Origin: a virus
Virus record (IMG/VR): IMGVR_UViG_3300034066_000637
Location: 1 to 21,033 of that record
Length of the DNA stretch: 21,033 nt
Reading direction: 5' to 3' (one strand)
The notes under the pieces were generated by a model. It made no database searches. It saw nothing but the letters and a program-made list of their open reading frames with translations, and had not been told where the DNA came from. Below are positions 1 through 8,762 of this stretch, piece after piece (position 1 is the stretch's first letter; each line of letters starts with the position of its first letter). The translations under genes were made by a program, and so were the position numbers.

Positions 1-127
1 TAGTTGCATTTCCTGCATACGACAAGGCTGAAGTACTTTCAGTCAGAGAAGAAACCAATCAGGAGGAAATATCCATGGAAAACACAACACCTGATTACAC
101 TTCAGCAATTGAAGAAGTTCGTAATCA
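1..127. repeat. 127-bp exact direct repeat, left copy
   Basis: Every base of 1-127 matches 17141-17267, and the next base differs (C at 128, T at 17268). The repeat covers the last codons of the protease part, the internal ribosome binding site and the first 17 codons of the capsid part. The offset is 17140 bp. No matching sequence before position 1 is available, so the left limit may simply be the window edge. A value of exactly 127 equals a common maximum k-mer of short-read assemblers, so this may mark an assembly branch rather than a biological repeat. Confidence 0.95.
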
Positions 128-1124
128 CACACAGGAGTTGGAACGCCGTCTTGATGTATTCGCATCAGAAAAGGCACCAACAATTATAGTTCCACAGTAC
201 CGTTCATTCGGTGAGTTCGTAAAGGCTGTAGCAAAGGGCGATGAGCAGGCAATTGCTTTGCATCGTGACTTCACTGGTGCAGACTCAGGAGACTCAATAA
301 TGAAGAACGCTTGGGTTTCAGATACAGTTCGTATCTTGAACGCAGGCCGTCCAACATTCAATGTTCTATCATCTGCAGCACTACCTGCTGACGGAATGAA
401 TGTAGAATACCCAAAGATTAACACCAACACACTTGCTGTTGGAGAACAAGAAGCAGAAGGCGATGTCCTTGACTACGGTAAGTTGACTCTTACTTCAGCA
501 ACTGCACCAATCAAGACATACGGTGGATACACAGATATGTCTCGTCAGGTTGTAGAGCGTTCATCTATTGCATATGTTGATACAGCATTCAGAGCAATGG
601 TTGCTAAGTACGCTGCTGCAACAAACGCTGCTGCTCGTGCAGCAGTTGTAACAGCATCAGCAAACTTCAACACTGCAACAGTTGCAGCATGGGAAGCAGA
701 TGATGTTATTGGAGCACTTGCAAAGGCTGCTGCAGATGTTAACAACAATGCAGGTTACGCACTTGAAGTAATTCTTGTTTCAAGCGATGTATTCCAAGCA
801 CTTGCAAAGGTTGTAGATGGTGCAGGCCGTCCAATCCTTTCAAACGCTGGTCTAACACAGAACACATTCGGTTCAATCAACCCAGTTGGTTTGACTGGAA
901 CAATTCTTGGTCTACCAATCGTAATGGACCCATCACTCGCAAATGGTTCATTCTATGTTGGTAACTCAGCAGCACTAACAACATACGAATCTGCAGGTGC
1001 ACCTTTCCGTCTAAACGACGAAGAGATTACAACACTTACAAATTCATTCTCAGTGTACGGTTACTTGGGCATCGCTGCTCCAGAACCAAAGGCAATGACT
1101 ATCGTTGCTAACCCACTTGACTAA
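3..1124 (+). CDS. Prohead protease-major capsid fusion, 5'-truncated (copy A)
   Basis: The frame is open from the window edge. It encodes the last 24 residues of a protease segment and then the 349-residue HK97-fold major capsid protein beginning at the ATG at 75. The complete homologue is at 16750-18264. By my hand count the capsid parts differ at about 24 of 349 residues (roughly 93% identical), with most changes near residues 20-65, the short helical delta-like N-terminal region, and few in the shell-forming part. Arg is mostly CGT and Phe mostly TTC, unlike the downstream tail genes, which fits very high expression. The gene is intact apart from the truncation. If the sequence is circular, its missing 5' end is the shared protease region before 17141. 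Confidence 0.92.
   Translation, partial: VAFPAYDKAEVLSVREETNQEEISMENTTPDYTSAIEEVRNHTQELERRLDVFASEKAPTIIVPQYRSFGEFVKAVAKGDEQAIALHRDFTGADSGDSIMKNAWVSDTVRILNAGRPTFNVLSSAALPADGMNVEYPKINTNTLAVGEQEAEGDVLDYGKLTLTSATAPIKTYGGYTDMSRQVVERSSIAYVDTAFRAMVAKYAAATNAAARAAVVTASANFNTATVAAWEADDVIGALAKAAADVNNNAGYALEVILVSSDVFQALAKVVDGAGRPILSNAGLTQNTFGSINPVGLTGTILGLPIVMDPSLANGSFYVGNSAALTTYESAGAPFRLNDEEITTLTNSFSVYGYLGIAAPEPKAMTIVANPLD
61..77 (+). promoter_or_regulatory. Internal Shine-Dalgarno and start for free capsid protein (copy A)
   Basis: AGGAGG at 61-66 lies 8 bases before the in-frame ATG at 75, inside the protease-capsid open frame. It is a near-perfect ribosome binding site with good spacing, so the capsid protein could be started independently as well as made as part of the fusion. 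The identical site occurs at 17201-17217 in copy B. Confidence 0.7.
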
Positions 1125-1138
1125 TTAGGAGATAAAAA

Positions 1139-1438
1139 ATGGACTGGAGTGACTTAAAAGCATATGTAGGTGCATCAACTACTGATGACGACTATGTAGA
1201 AGAATGCTGGAACACATCAAAGGATTTAGTTGCAAGTTATATTGCATCTACAAAAGTTCCTGTTGGTGTATTAAAGCGTTGCTACCTTGAAGTTGGTTCA
1301 GAACTTTTTCATCGTAGGAATGCACCAATGGGTGTGTCTCAATATGCAACATATGATGGAGCACCCATTAATACTGCAAGAGACCCACTCGTTGGTGTGT
1401 ATCCACTACTTAATAGATATATGGTGCGATTCGGATGA
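1139..1438 (+). CDS. Head-tail connector (adaptor-like), copy A
   Basis: This 99-residue protein directly follows the capsid gene, where siphoviruses encode the adaptor ring that docks on the portal (HK97 gp6-like family). AGGAG at 1127-1131 sits 7 bases before the ATG. The early part is acidic and helical (DDDYVEECW near residues 17-25), followed by a conserved stretch around residues 38-55 (STKVPVGVLKRCYLEVGS). The copy B homologue at 18285-18584 differs at only about 6 of 99 residues. The stop overlaps the next start (ATGA at 1435-1438), implying translational coupling. The role rests on size and gene order; the family match is by eye. Confidence 0.75.
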   Translation: MDWSDLKAYVGASTTDDDYVEECWNTSKDLVASYIASTKVPVGVLKRCYLEVGSELFHRRNAPMGVSQYATYDGAPINTARDPLVGVYPLLNRYMVRFG

Positions 1439-1818
1439 ATTTAGCAACGGTAAGAAATGAATTAGAGAGTGCCATCATTCTTGGTGGTATCTCAAAGGTT
1501 TACAAGTTTGTACCAGAAAAGCCAGTTCCATTATGTGCAATTATGGAACCTGATTCTGAGTTCATTACTGTTTATGAAAACCAATATGATGCAGACTATG
1601 CATCTAACTGGAGAGTACTTATCTTAGTACCATTTGCAACCAATGAAACAGAAACAGAAAATCTTGACGATACACTTGATACTCTTATTCCAGCAATTTG
1701 GGAATACACCACAGCAAACAGATTAACAGTAGATAAGCCATTTATTCAAGAAGTAAATGGTGCAAGATACTTAGCAACAAACATAAATATTTCAATAGAC
1801 ATTGAAGGAGGAAATTGA
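1435..1818 (+). CDS. Tail terminator-like / head-tail joining protein, copy A
   Basis: This 127-residue protein lies between the adaptor-like gene and the major tail protein. That is the usual place for the tail terminator, which caps the tail tube and joins it to the head. The mix of predicted strands and an acidic helix (NLDDTLDTLIPAIWEY near residues 80-95) resembles gpU-like terminators, but no diagnostic motif is visible. It overlaps the previous gene by 4 bases. The GGAGG for the following gene lies within its last codons. The homologue at 18581-18964 is about 87% identical by hand count. A stopper is the main alternative role. Confidence 0.6.
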   Translation: MNLATVRNELESAIILGGISKVYKFVPEKPVPLCAIMEPDSEFITVYENQYDADYASNWRVLILVPFATNETETENLDDTLDTLIPAIWEYTTANRLTVDKPFIQEVNGARYLATNINISIDIEGGN

Positions 1819-1819
1819 T

Positions 1820-2206
1820 ATGGCAAGAATTAAAGGCAAATCAATCGTCTTTGAAGTTGACGGAACAGAGTACGCAGGTGGAGTTAGCAATGTTGTTTTC
1901 TCATCTGCAATAGGTACACTTGGTTTTGGTAACTACGAAGATTCACTTGATTTCACATGTGCTGTAACTGGATTCCAGGATACAGCAGCAGCATCACTAC
2001 ACTCAGAACTATGGGCAAATCCTGGAGCAACTGTAGAAATTACATTTGCACCACATGGAAATGCAACAGCATCTGCATCACAGCCACACTTCACAGCAAC
2101 TGGCTATGCAGAGACTGTACCAAATCTTGGTGGAGCAGCAGGCGAATTTTTCGTCTACGACATTAACTTTATTCTAACTGGTAAGCCAGAACGAGTAGAG
2201 TCCTAA
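1820..2206 (+). CDS. Major tail protein, copy A
   Basis: This 128-residue, beta-rich protein has the composition and position of a small siphovirus tail tube protein. I place the start at the ATG at 1820, not at an in-frame codon 18 bases upstream. GGAGG at 1807-1811 is well spaced for 1820, and the copy B gene (18966) begins with the same residues MARIKGKSIVFEVDGTEYAG. About 116 of 128 residues match copy B. Bases 1806-1879, spanning the ribosome binding site and first 20 codons, are identical between the copies, an unusually long perfect block. Codon choice is again biased as in the capsid gene. Confidence 0.78.
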   Translation: MARIKGKSIVFEVDGTEYAGGVSNVVFSSAIGTLGFGNYEDSLDFTCAVTGFQDTAAASLHSELWANPGATVEITFAPHGNATASASQPHFTATGYAETVPNLGGAAGEFFVYDINFILTGKPERVES

Positions 2207-2220
2207 TTTAATAGGTGGCT

Positions 2221-2607
2221 ATGGCAGAGGTAATAAGAGTAGTTGATATAAGAGGAATAGAATCTCTTAATTCATTACTTCTTAAGTTTACAAATGATGT
2301 GAAGAATCTTGATGGATTTGGAACAAAGGTTGGACAACTTATCGTTGATAGTGCTTCTGCCATGGCACCAAAAAGAAGTGGAGCACTTGCAGCATCTATT
2401 GGAACAGTATCTCGTAAAGAGGGTGTTGAGGTATATGCAGGAAGTGAAAGAGTTCCTTACGCTGGAGTAATTGAATATGGATGGGCTGCAAGAGGCAGAC
2501 AGCCACAACCGTATTTGATGCCAGCAGTTCAGGAAAAGATTGGAATGGTTGTTGAGAGATACGAAGAAGGAATTTCTGGAACAATCAGAAAGTATAACTT
2601 AGACTAA
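2221..2607 (+). CDS. HK97 gp10-like minor structural protein, copy A
   Basis: This 128-residue protein carries the signature of the HK97 gp10-like family: APKRSGAL near residues 44-51, then PYAGVIEYGW and RPYLMPAV equivalents further on (here QPYLMPAV). Members act at the head-tail junction or tail completion. I use the ATG at 2221, since the copy B protein also starts MAEV, and reject a GTG two codons upstream. The ribosome site is a weak AGGTGG. It follows the major tail gene, whereas this family usually lies before it. Similarity to copy B (19366-19740) falls to roughly 45%, far below the upstream genes. Confidence 0.72.
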   Translation: MAEVIRVVDIRGIESLNSLLLKFTNDVKNLDGFGTKVGQLIVDSASAMAPKRSGALAASIGTVSRKEGVEVYAGSERVPYAGVIEYGWAARGRQPQPYLMPAVQEKIGMVVERYEEGISGTIRKYNLD

Positions 2608-2621
2608 TGGAGGCAGTAAAA

Positions 2622-2876
2622 ATGGATAACTTTGACTTAATGAATACTCTGAAGTGGAAAGAACTTGCAGAGATTGAAGAATATTTAGAACTACCTATGG
2701 ATGAATGGGCTAACTCAAAGTCCAAATCTAAATTAGCATTCGCAATGCAATATATGATGGCTAAGCGAAACAACCCAGCCCTTACAATGGGAGAAGCAGA
2801 AGAGATGTCAATCCAACAATTGACTGAACTTGCAGGAGTTGAACTTACTGTCCCAAAAGAAGTGAGTCCAGCCTAA
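2622..2876 (+). CDS. Tail assembly chaperone, short form (copy A)
   Basis: This 84-residue acidic helical protein sits immediately before the tape measure gene, the position of the lambda G-like chaperone that coats the tape measure during tail assembly. The start at 2622 matches the copy B start (19752) and uses GGAGG at 2609-2613; a longer reading from 2607 would place that site inside the gene. The motif MxTLKWKELAExExYLExP is shared with copy B (about 69% identity overall). Near the end is the slippery sequence CCCAAAA, from which a longer fusion product is made. Confidence 0.8.
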   Translation: MDNFDLMNTLKWKELAEIEEYLELPMDEWANSKSKSKLAFAMQYMMAKRNNPALTMGEAEEMSIQQLTELAGVELTVPKEVSPA

Positions 2877-2989
2877 GCAAAATGGGTGAATTCTGTGCAG
2901 AAACAGGATTTACTCCAGAGCAGTTTTGGGAACTCACGCTGGAAGAGTACGGTGCAATTGTAAATGCATTTAATAGGAGGAAGAACTGA
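2622..2989 (+). CDS. Tail assembly chaperone, -1 frameshift product (copy A)
   Basis: The heptamer CCCAAAA at 2852-2858 fits X XXY YYZ exactly against the zero frame (C CCA AAA). A slip of -1 continues from 2858 with no stop until TGA at 2987-2989, giving a product of about 122 residues (join 2622..2858, 2858..2989). The added part includes GFTPEQFWELTLEEYGAIV, typical of the second half of such chaperones. An ATG at 2882 in that frame lacks a good ribosome site, so frameshifting is favoured. The stop overlaps the tape measure start (TGATG). Copy B keeps the same heptamer, frame and C-terminal motif. Confidence 0.85.
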
Positions 2990-4962
2990 TGGCACAAAGA
3001 ATCACAGTTGATATTGATGGTGATGTCAGTAAACTCGTTGCAGCAGTTGGACAAGCAAATAGTGCTATTGGTGGAATTGGAACTGGTGCAACAGGCCAGC
3101 AAATTGGTGCACTTGGTAAAACTTTAACAACTGCAGTAACTCTTCCACTTGTAGGAATCGCAGCAGCAGGTGTTAAGACTGCAGCAGAGTTTGATGTGTC
3201 AATGGCATCTCTTGGTGTTAACGCTGGTATTGCAGGAAAAGATTTAGATAGTCTTGGTGACTTAGCAATTAAGTTAGGTGCTGAAACTGTTTTCTCTGCT
3301 AACGAAGCAGCAGCAGCGATGCTTGAACTTTCAAAGTCAGGTATGAACCCAGCAGCAATTGCAGGTGGAGCATTAGCAGCAACTCTTGATTTGGCTGCAA
3401 CTGAAGGTATTGGTTTATCTGAAGCAGCAACAATCATGGCAAACACCATGAACACTTTTGGTCTTTCTGCAGAAGATTCAACAAAGATTACAGACCTACT
3501 TGCAGCAGGTGCAGTTGCATCTACAGCATCAGTAGAAGGATTAGCAGCAGGATTAAAGTACGCAGGTTCTACTGCATCAACATTAAAGGTGCCTCTTGAT
3601 GATACAGTAACAGCATTAGCAGCAATGAACAATGCAGGTATTGATGCAACAACTGCAGGTACATCATTTAACAGATTCTTACTTGGATTAGTACCGTCAA
3701 CTGAAAAGGCAACAAAGTTGATGGACAATTTGGATATCTCATTCCAAAATGCAGACGGCACAATGAAGTCAATGCCAGACATCATTACAACATTACAGAA
3801 CTCATTAACAGGCATGTCAGATGCACAACAGGTTGCAACACTTAAGACCTTGTTTGGTGTTGAAGGTATGCGAGCAGCAACAACATTACTTAAACTTAAT
3901 ACTGATGGCTACAACGAATTAAATGACCAAGTAAACAAAAATGGCGTAGCATCTGAACTTGCAAATGCAAGAATGGATGGAATGTCTGGTGCTCTTGAAT
4001 CATTAAAGGGTTCTGCAGAAACAGCAGCACTTAAAATTGGTAAAGCATTAGAACCAGCAATTATGTTTGTATCACAGGCATTAACAATTGCTATTAACTT
4101 GTTTACAGCACTTCCTGGCCCTATTCAAACAGTAGTTGCAGCAGGTGGAGCATTTATTGCAGTACTTGGACCAATCCTTATGTTAATGGGTGCACTTAAA
4201 ACATCAACATCATTAGCAACAGGTGCATTACTTGCTAAGCAAGCAGCACTTGGTTTAGTAACTGCAGCACAATGGTTATTTAATGCCGCAATGTCTGCCA
4301 ACCCTATTGGACTTGTTATCATTGCTATTGCAGCAATTATTGCAATCATTGTTGTTCTTGTTAAGAATTGGGATACAGTTACAGAAGTAGTTGGTAAAGT
4401 TTGGGAAGCAATCAAGAACTTTGCAAAAGATGCTTGGGATGCAATTAAAAAGTTTGGTAGTAGAGTAGGCGAATTTGTTGATGATGTTATTGCTGATTTT
4501 CAAGCACTTCCATCAGCAATGCTTAATGTTGGTAAAAATATTGTTACAGGAATTTGGAATGGTATTCAATCATTAGCAGGATGGTTAAAGACAAAGGTAT
4601 TTGATTTCTTTGGTAACTTAGTTCCATCATGGGCAAAGAAAGTTCTTGGTATTGGTTCTCCATCTAAGGTGTTTGCTCGTTACGGTAGATTTATTGTAGA
4701 AGGTCTTGCAGTTGGTATTGAACGCTCTGCTGAACTTGCAAGAGAAGCAACACAAGGACTTGGAATTGATACAATTAGTGCTTTCCCAAGTGCTATTGCA
4801 CCAAGATTACAAACTGGAGCAGGAAGAGTTTCTGCACCAATTAACATTACAATTAATGCAGGAGCAGGTGCAGACCCTTACTCAGTTGGTAGAGCAGTAA
4901 CAAGTGCAATTGATAAGTATTCAAGAATTTCATCAGTACCTAATCAGAGAGTGACTCTATAA
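2989..4962 (+). CDS. Tail tape measure protein, copy A
   Basis: This 657-residue, Ala/Thr/Gly-rich protein sets tail length; by the usual 0.15 nm per residue the tail would be near 100 nm. Residues about 70-340 resemble the TP901-type tape measure core. Hydrophobic segments lie near 45-62, 380-402 and 436-458 and may enter the host membrane at DNA delivery. After them comes an amphipathic Trp/Lys-rich stretch (465-500), and the late motif GSPSKVFARYGRF is common in these proteins. AGGAGG at 2975-2980 is the ribosome site. The start overlaps the chaperone frameshift stop and the stop overlaps the next start. Its first part is not recognisably similar to the copy B tape measure beyond a short hydrophobic LPGP segment. 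Confidence 0.92.
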   Translation: MAQRITVDIDGDVSKLVAAVGQANSAIGGIGTGATGQQIGALGKTLTTAVTLPLVGIAAAGVKTAAEFDVSMASLGVNAGIAGKDLDSLGDLAIKLGAETVFSANEAAAAMLELSKSGMNPAAIAGGALAATLDLAATEGIGLSEAATIMANTMNTFGLSAEDSTKITDLLAAGAVASTASVEGLAAGLKYAGSTASTLKVPLDDTVTALAAMNNAGIDATTAGTSFNRFLLGLVPSTEKATKLMDNLDISFQNADGTMKSMPDIITTLQNSLTGMSDAQQVATLKTLFGVEGMRAATTLLKLNTDGYNELNDQVNKNGVASELANARMDGMSGALESLKGSAETAALKIGKALEPAIMFVSQALTIAINLFTALPGPIQTVVAAGGAFIAVLGPILMLMGALKTSTSLATGALLAKQAALGLVTAAQWLFNAAMSANPIGLVIIAIAAIIAIIVVLVKNWDTVTEVVGKVWEAIKNFAKDAWDAIKKFGSRVGEFVDDVIADFQALPSAMLNVGKNIVTGIWNGIQSLAGWLKTKVFDFFGNLVPSWAKKVLGIGSPSKVFARYGRFIVEGLAVGIERSAELAREATQGLGIDTISAFPSAIAPRLQTGAGRVSAPINITINAGAGADPYSVGRAVTSAIDKYSRISSVPNQRVTL

Positions 4963-7949
4963 TGTCAGTTAGACCATCAGAAGCATTTCAACTTTATATT
5001 TTAAACCCTGACACTGGTGCTTGGGTTGAATACTCAGATGGAGTTATTGATGTAGATATCAAGCGAGGTGCACAAGAATATAAAGGACCATTTACACAAT
5101 CTGATGTTGGTCAGATGGTTGTTAGAACAAGAAGTATGGAAGTAGACCCATATCAAAATCCTTTAGTAAGATACAACAATCAAATTCGCATTACTGCAAA
5201 GAACCAAAATCTTATCAATGGTAATCCTCTTACTGTTCAATCAACAATCTTTATTGGTTTTATTGAAGGTATAAATGTTGAATACAGACCTAAGACAGAA
5301 GATTCAATAGTTACAATTACAGCAATTGATGTTATTGGTCAATTACATAAGCATGTATTATCTGAAGATTTTATTGCCCTTCAAGAAAGTTGGACAATGG
5401 GTGAACTTCTTGCTGCAATTGATACTGAAGATGAATTTTCATGGATGAATGGAGTTCCAAGATATATTGTAGATAGGCCAGACTATGCTGTTGGAGCAAT
5501 TGACTCAAACACAACTGCATGGGAAGCATTAACAATAAGAGCCAAAACAAATTTAGGATTTTTACATGCAAGAAGAGCAAACAATCATATTGCTTACTTT
5601 GCATGTGATAAAGACAGCCCAAACAATCCTTACAATTCTCCTTCATACAATCTTTCTACTACATATGCTTTTGGTGATAAATTTAAGTCTGATGGAACAG
5701 GTGCATCATATAAATCAATTCAGATTAGTGATGGATTTGAAAGAGTAGTAAATGATTTAACTGTTCAAGGGTTCCAGACAGATGTTAGGTCTACTAACGA
5801 TAACTCTGTTGCTATATGGAGAAAGACTCAGGCGAATGTAAATGTATCAACAAACGATGCTGAAGATATGCAAGCAATTGCAAATGAAGTATTGCAAGAG
5901 ATGTCTGAACCAATTAGAGAAATATTTTCACTAACTTTTGATGGAACAAAGTATCCAAACTTGGCAAGAGTAGCAGAGATGGCTTTTACAATTGAAATTG
6001 TTCACGAAATAAATGAATCTTTAACTATTGACAGAAAATATTCAATCATAGGTATTAATCACAAAATAGATTACAACACTTGGGATGTAACTCTTCAACT
6101 AAGAAACATTGCATATCAAGATGCATCAATTGATAACCCTATTATTAGCGTTACCCCTTCAAGTGGAACTACAGCAACAGACTTTAACTTTTCTTATACC
6201 ATTTCAAACCCAGCACTTATAACTGGCGTAGAATGGGATTTAGACGAAGGCTTTACTTCAACATCTGCAACACCAACAGTTAACTATGTAAGTGGTGGAA
6301 CTAAAACAATTACACTTACAGCAACAACTATCTATGGATACACAATTACATCATCAGTTACCTTGGAGGTAGCAGGTGCACTTCCATCAGGTGTTATTAA
6401 TCATAGCGTTAGTGCTGATAATCTTTATACTTTTAGTTGGAGTGGAGACCCAGCAACAACTTATTACTGGCAGTTTGGTAATGGCAAAACATCCAATGAG
6501 GCTAATCCAACAACATACTATGATGCTGCAGCAGGTATAACTGTATCTCTTCAAGTAACAAACATTTACGGAACAACAACAGTAACAAAGAATATAAATG
6601 TTCTACAAAGTACTAACATTCCAATTAGATATATTAAATTTAAATTAAAAAATGCAACAAGGGCTGCTGAAGAAATTTGGACACTAACTACGCCAACCCC
6701 AACCTTTAATCCAGATGAAAATAGATTTACTCCTCACAGTTACTATTATCCAGTAATGAGAAAGTTAGATATTGTTAGTACATCTGCTGGAAGAATAACA
6801 GATGCAACAATGGTTAAATATACAGAATATACAAATTTTATTACAACATCAAAATGGTTAAAAGGTAACTATTCAAGAAGTCCAAGACTAACTGAACAAG
6901 AATTTTTAGCAAACTTATTAAATCCATCAACTGACCCTTCCAATTTAAACAGTGGTATTTCAATGTTTGTAATGAGTTATTACTTTGGAACTGTTTCATA
7001 TGCTGGAGACCCTGCTCATGTTGGATTAGAATTTACAATTGATTTAGGTCGTGAATATTTTGACATAGAAGAAGTTACACTTACTCATAATAACTACACA
7101 ACACCTGCTGGCTGGTTTTATCAGGGTACTATGGGCAGGTATGAAATTGAAGTTAGCCAAGATAATGTTTTATTTAAAGATGCTGGTGTAATATTTGATG
7201 CTACTCCAACTCCGTGGGAACCTGTAACTGCTAACGGAACTTGGCCAGTACCAAGAGCAGCAGTAACATCAACTGATGATATGACTTCATACAGAAAAAT
7301 TAGATATGTAAAAGTAAGATTTAGTGATGATGCAGTTGGATATGAAAACTGGAAAGTTGCACAACTTCATCCAGTTACTGGTGCTTATCAATTTTTTACA
7401 TACACTGGTGGTGGTACTCCAAGTTGGACTCCTCCAAGAAATGCTCTTACATATTTGGGTCCTCAATTAACTGATTCTAATACAGGAGCAACTGTATCTT
7501 TACAGGTTGAAGGAACAAGTGGTGGAATTGTAGATAGACAAACTGGAACAAGAATATTTGCACCTGCTTTAACTCCAAAAATGAATGATGGAAACTATTC
7601 TGGCTATACATGGCAAGAACAATTTGGATTTGGCGATGGAACTCTTGGTGGAGAAAAAACATTTATCTACGATATGGGTGAACCAAAATCAAATATTGCA
7701 GGATTTGCATTTACAAATGTTTATGACAGTTATCTGATGGGAAACCAAAGTCAACAACTTCCTGGTGGCGATAAATTTAAAATTACAATTCATACAAGTG
7801 AAGATGGAATAACTTGGGATGCATTAGGAACATACCCTATTAGTCCATTAGGACCAGGTGCAACTCGCAAAATTCAAACACCTTCAGGTGGAGGAATGGT
7901 TAGACCAATTAGAACTACAGACAATGCTACAACTATGGTTGTAACTTAA
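4962..7949 (+). CDS. Large minor tail / tail-tip protein with PKD-like and discoidin-like domains
   Basis: The 995-residue product of the gene after the tape measure, coupled to it by TAATG. Residues 1-390 look like a tail-tip or distal-tail hub segment, with many beta strands ending in a YSIIGINHKIDYNTWDVTLQL-like stretch. Residues about 394-471 and 472-548 are two PKD-like Ig folds (EWDLDEG, YWQFGNGKTSNEANPTTYY). Residues about 554-775 resemble an F5/8 (discoidin) carbohydrate-binding fold (FTIDLGREYFDIEEVTL, YEIEVSQDN, YRKIRYVKVRF), and about 820-980 a second one (TFIYDMGEP, ITIHTSEDGITWDALG). This suggests a fused tail-tip protein and sugar-binding receptor module. Arg is mainly AGA and Phe mainly TTT, unlike the capsid gene. 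No lytic motif was seen. Confidence 0.8.
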   Translation: MSVRPSEAFQLYILNPDTGAWVEYSDGVIDVDIKRGAQEYKGPFTQSDVGQMVVRTRSMEVDPYQNPLVRYNNQIRITAKNQNLINGNPLTVQSTIFIGFIEGINVEYRPKTEDSIVTITAIDVIGQLHKHVLSEDFIALQESWTMGELLAAIDTEDEFSWMNGVPRYIVDRPDYAVGAIDSNTTAWEALTIRAKTNLGFLHARRANNHIAYFACDKDSPNNPYNSPSYNLSTTYAFGDKFKSDGTGASYKSIQISDGFERVVNDLTVQGFQTDVRSTNDNSVAIWRKTQANVNVSTNDAEDMQAIANEVLQEMSEPIREIFSLTFDGTKYPNLARVAEMAFTIEIVHEINESLTIDRKYSIIGINHKIDYNTWDVTLQLRNIAYQDASIDNPIISVTPSSGTTATDFNFSYTISNPALITGVEWDLDEGFTSTSATPTVNYVSGGTKTITLTATTIYGYTITSSVTLEVAGALPSGVINHSVSADNLYTFSWSGDPATTYYWQFGNGKTSNEANPTTYYDAAAGITVSLQVTNIYGTTTVTKNINVLQSTNIPIRYIKFKLKNATRAAEEIWTLTTPTPTFNPDENRFTPHSYYYPVMRKLDIVSTSAGRITDATMVKYTEYTNFITTSKWLKGNYSRSPRLTEQEFLANLLNPSTDPSNLNSGISMFVMSYYFGTVSYAGDPAHVGLEFTIDLGREYFDIEEVTLTHNNYTTPAGWFYQGTMGRYEIEVSQDNVLFKDAGVIFDATPTPWEPVTANGTWPVPRAAVTSTDDMTSYRKIRYVKVRFSDDAVGYENWKVAQLHPVTGAYQFFTYTGGGTPSWTPPRNALTYLGPQLTDSNTGATVSLQVEGTSGGIVDRQTGTRIFAPALTPKMNDGNYSGYTWQEQFGFGDGTLGGEKTFIYDMGEPKSNIAGFAFTNVYDSYLMGNQSQQLPGGDKFKITIHTSEDGITWDALGTYPISPLGPGATRKIQTPSGGGMVRPIRTTDNATTMVVT

Positions 7950-7961
7950 TAACAAAATAGA

Positions 7962-7982
7962 TTTCTGGACTGCCTCCAGAAA
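7962..7982 (-). terminator. Possible terminator for the reverse-strand island
   Basis: The arms TTTCTGG (7962-7968) and CCAGAAA (7976-7982) form a 7-bp stem with a 7-base loop. Read on the reverse strand it is followed by a T-containing tract (TCTATTTTGTT). It could end reverse-strand transcripts before they enter the tail gene. Confidence 0.4.
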
Positions 7983-7988
7983 ATGCAG

Positions 7989-8030
7989 AACCCTCTCCAA
8001 ACATGTCTGATAACTAAAGGAGAGGGTTTT
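7989..8030 (+). terminator. Rho-independent terminator between convergent genes
   Basis: AACCCTCTCC (7989-7998) pairs perfectly over 10 bp with GGAGAGGGTT (8019-8028), with a 20-base loop and a following T-rich tract (TTTTGTTATTT). It lies just past the end of the 995-residue gene and before the end of the oppositely oriented 48-residue gene. It therefore closes the forward structural operon and may act in both directions. Confidence 0.75.
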
Positions 8031-8035
8031 GTTAT

Positions 8036-8182
8036 TTAATCTTCTAAACTTGGCTGCACCTCTGGCAGTAGTTCTACCTCAACCTTAACAGGCTCTTTCT
8101 TCTTAACTTTAGGCTTCTTTAAATCATAATCCCAATCTTTAACTGGAATTAGTTTACCTTCGTGATATATGTTCTTAGCCAT
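8036..8182 (-). CDS. Small basic hypothetical protein (48 aa)
   Basis: The reverse-strand frame from ATG (8182) to TAA (8036) encodes 48 residues rich in Lys, Pro, Val and Glu, starting MAKNIYHEGKLIPVKDWDY and containing a KKPKVKKKEPVKVEVE-like charged stretch. AGGAGC lies 5 bases before the start, inside the end of the holin-like gene, and the two genes overlap by 8 bases, so they form a coupled pair. I recognise no family. The charged, low-complexity middle suggests a flexible protein. Sharing an operon with a holin-like protein allows a lysis or accessory role, but this is only context. Confidence 0.6.
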   Translation of the reverse strand: MAKNIYHEGKLIPVKDWDYDLKKPKVKKKEPVKVEVELLPEVQPSLED

Positions 8183-8384
8183 GATGCTCCTTTGCGAGAA
8201 TTGAATAGATGTCGTCTACTCGCTTTTCTAATCGTGTTACTTGGTCTTTCATGCTGGACCCAGAATTAGGCTTTAGTTCAGATAAAAACTTGGTAATCAT
8301 CCACTTGGTAAAGCCAAAGAAGGCTCCAAGGACTGATACTGCACCAGCGAAAACGGCAGCAATAATTTCAGGGTTAGTCAACAT
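8175..8384 (-). CDS. Holin-like small membrane protein
   Basis: This 69-residue protein has one clear N-terminal membrane segment (about residues 8-31, AAVFAGAVSVLGAFFGFTKW) followed by a polar, charged tail with heptad-like Leu/Ile/Val spacing (about 46-64), probably a short coiled coil. This architecture suits a single-pass phage holin or related lysis protein, but membrane topology alone is weak evidence of function. No Shine-Dalgarno precedes the ATG. Instead TACAAT lies 6 bases upstream on the same strand, as in actinobacterial leaderless transcripts. It is encoded against the surrounding tail genes, with the 48-residue gene directly downstream. No endolysin is found beside it. Confidence 0.6.
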   Translation of the reverse strand: MLTNPEIIAAVFAGAVSVLGAFFGFTKWMITKFLSELKPNSGSSMKDQVTRLEKRVDDIYSILAKEHHG

Positions 8385-8400
8385 ACATCAATTGTACAAT
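8385..8400. promoter_or_regulatory. Symmetric -10 element, candidate divergent promoter
   Basis: ATTGTACAAT at 8391-8400 is a perfect 10-bp palindrome that places TACAAT, a good -10 hexamer, on both strands. On the reverse strand it would start transcription at about the A of the holin-like ATG (8384), giving a leaderless message. On the forward strand it would start near 8407, about 23 bases before the 8430 gene. No convincing -35 is seen on either side. An operator is an alternative reading. Confidence 0.4.
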
Positions 8401-8429
8401 AGAGGTAGATTAACCTTTGGAGGAAATCA

Positions 8430-8762
8430 ATGGAAACCCTAAATTTAGTGCCACCAACAGTTGAATGGCAGACCTACCGTAACGATACTACTGAAATGAC
8501 AGTGCTTTTGGTAGATGAAAACGATGAAGCACTTGACATAACAGACTGGACCTTTACAGGCAAAGTAAGAGAATATCCAACAGATTCAGCAGTATTAGAA
8601 ACTCTTACCATTACAAAGACTGATAATGCATTAGCAATTATCCTTGATAACTCAGACCTTCCATTGATAAGTTATTTTGATATTCAGGGTGTTAATACAG
8701 ACAATAAAGTTTCAACAGTACTTAAAGGACAAATAATTGTAGAAGAGGATGTGACACGATGA
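8430..8762 (+). CDS. Small tail-associated protein upstream of the fibre
   Basis: This 110-residue, beta-rich protein resembles the N-terminal fold of baseplate upper/BppU-like phage proteins: an early [20 protein letters not shown] segment, then [17 protein letters not shown] and a C-terminal [16 protein letters not shown]. Such domains attach fibres to the tail. GGAGG at 8419-8423 gives a clear start. The stop overlaps the fibre start (ATGA at 8759-8762), so the two are probably coupled and may form one adhesion complex. The family call is from pattern only. Confidence 0.55.
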   Translation: METLNLVPPTVEWQTYRNDTTEMTVLLVDENDEALDITDWTFTGKVREYPTDSAVLETLTITKTDNALAIILDNSDLPLISYFDIQGVNTDNKVSTVLKGQIIVEEDVTR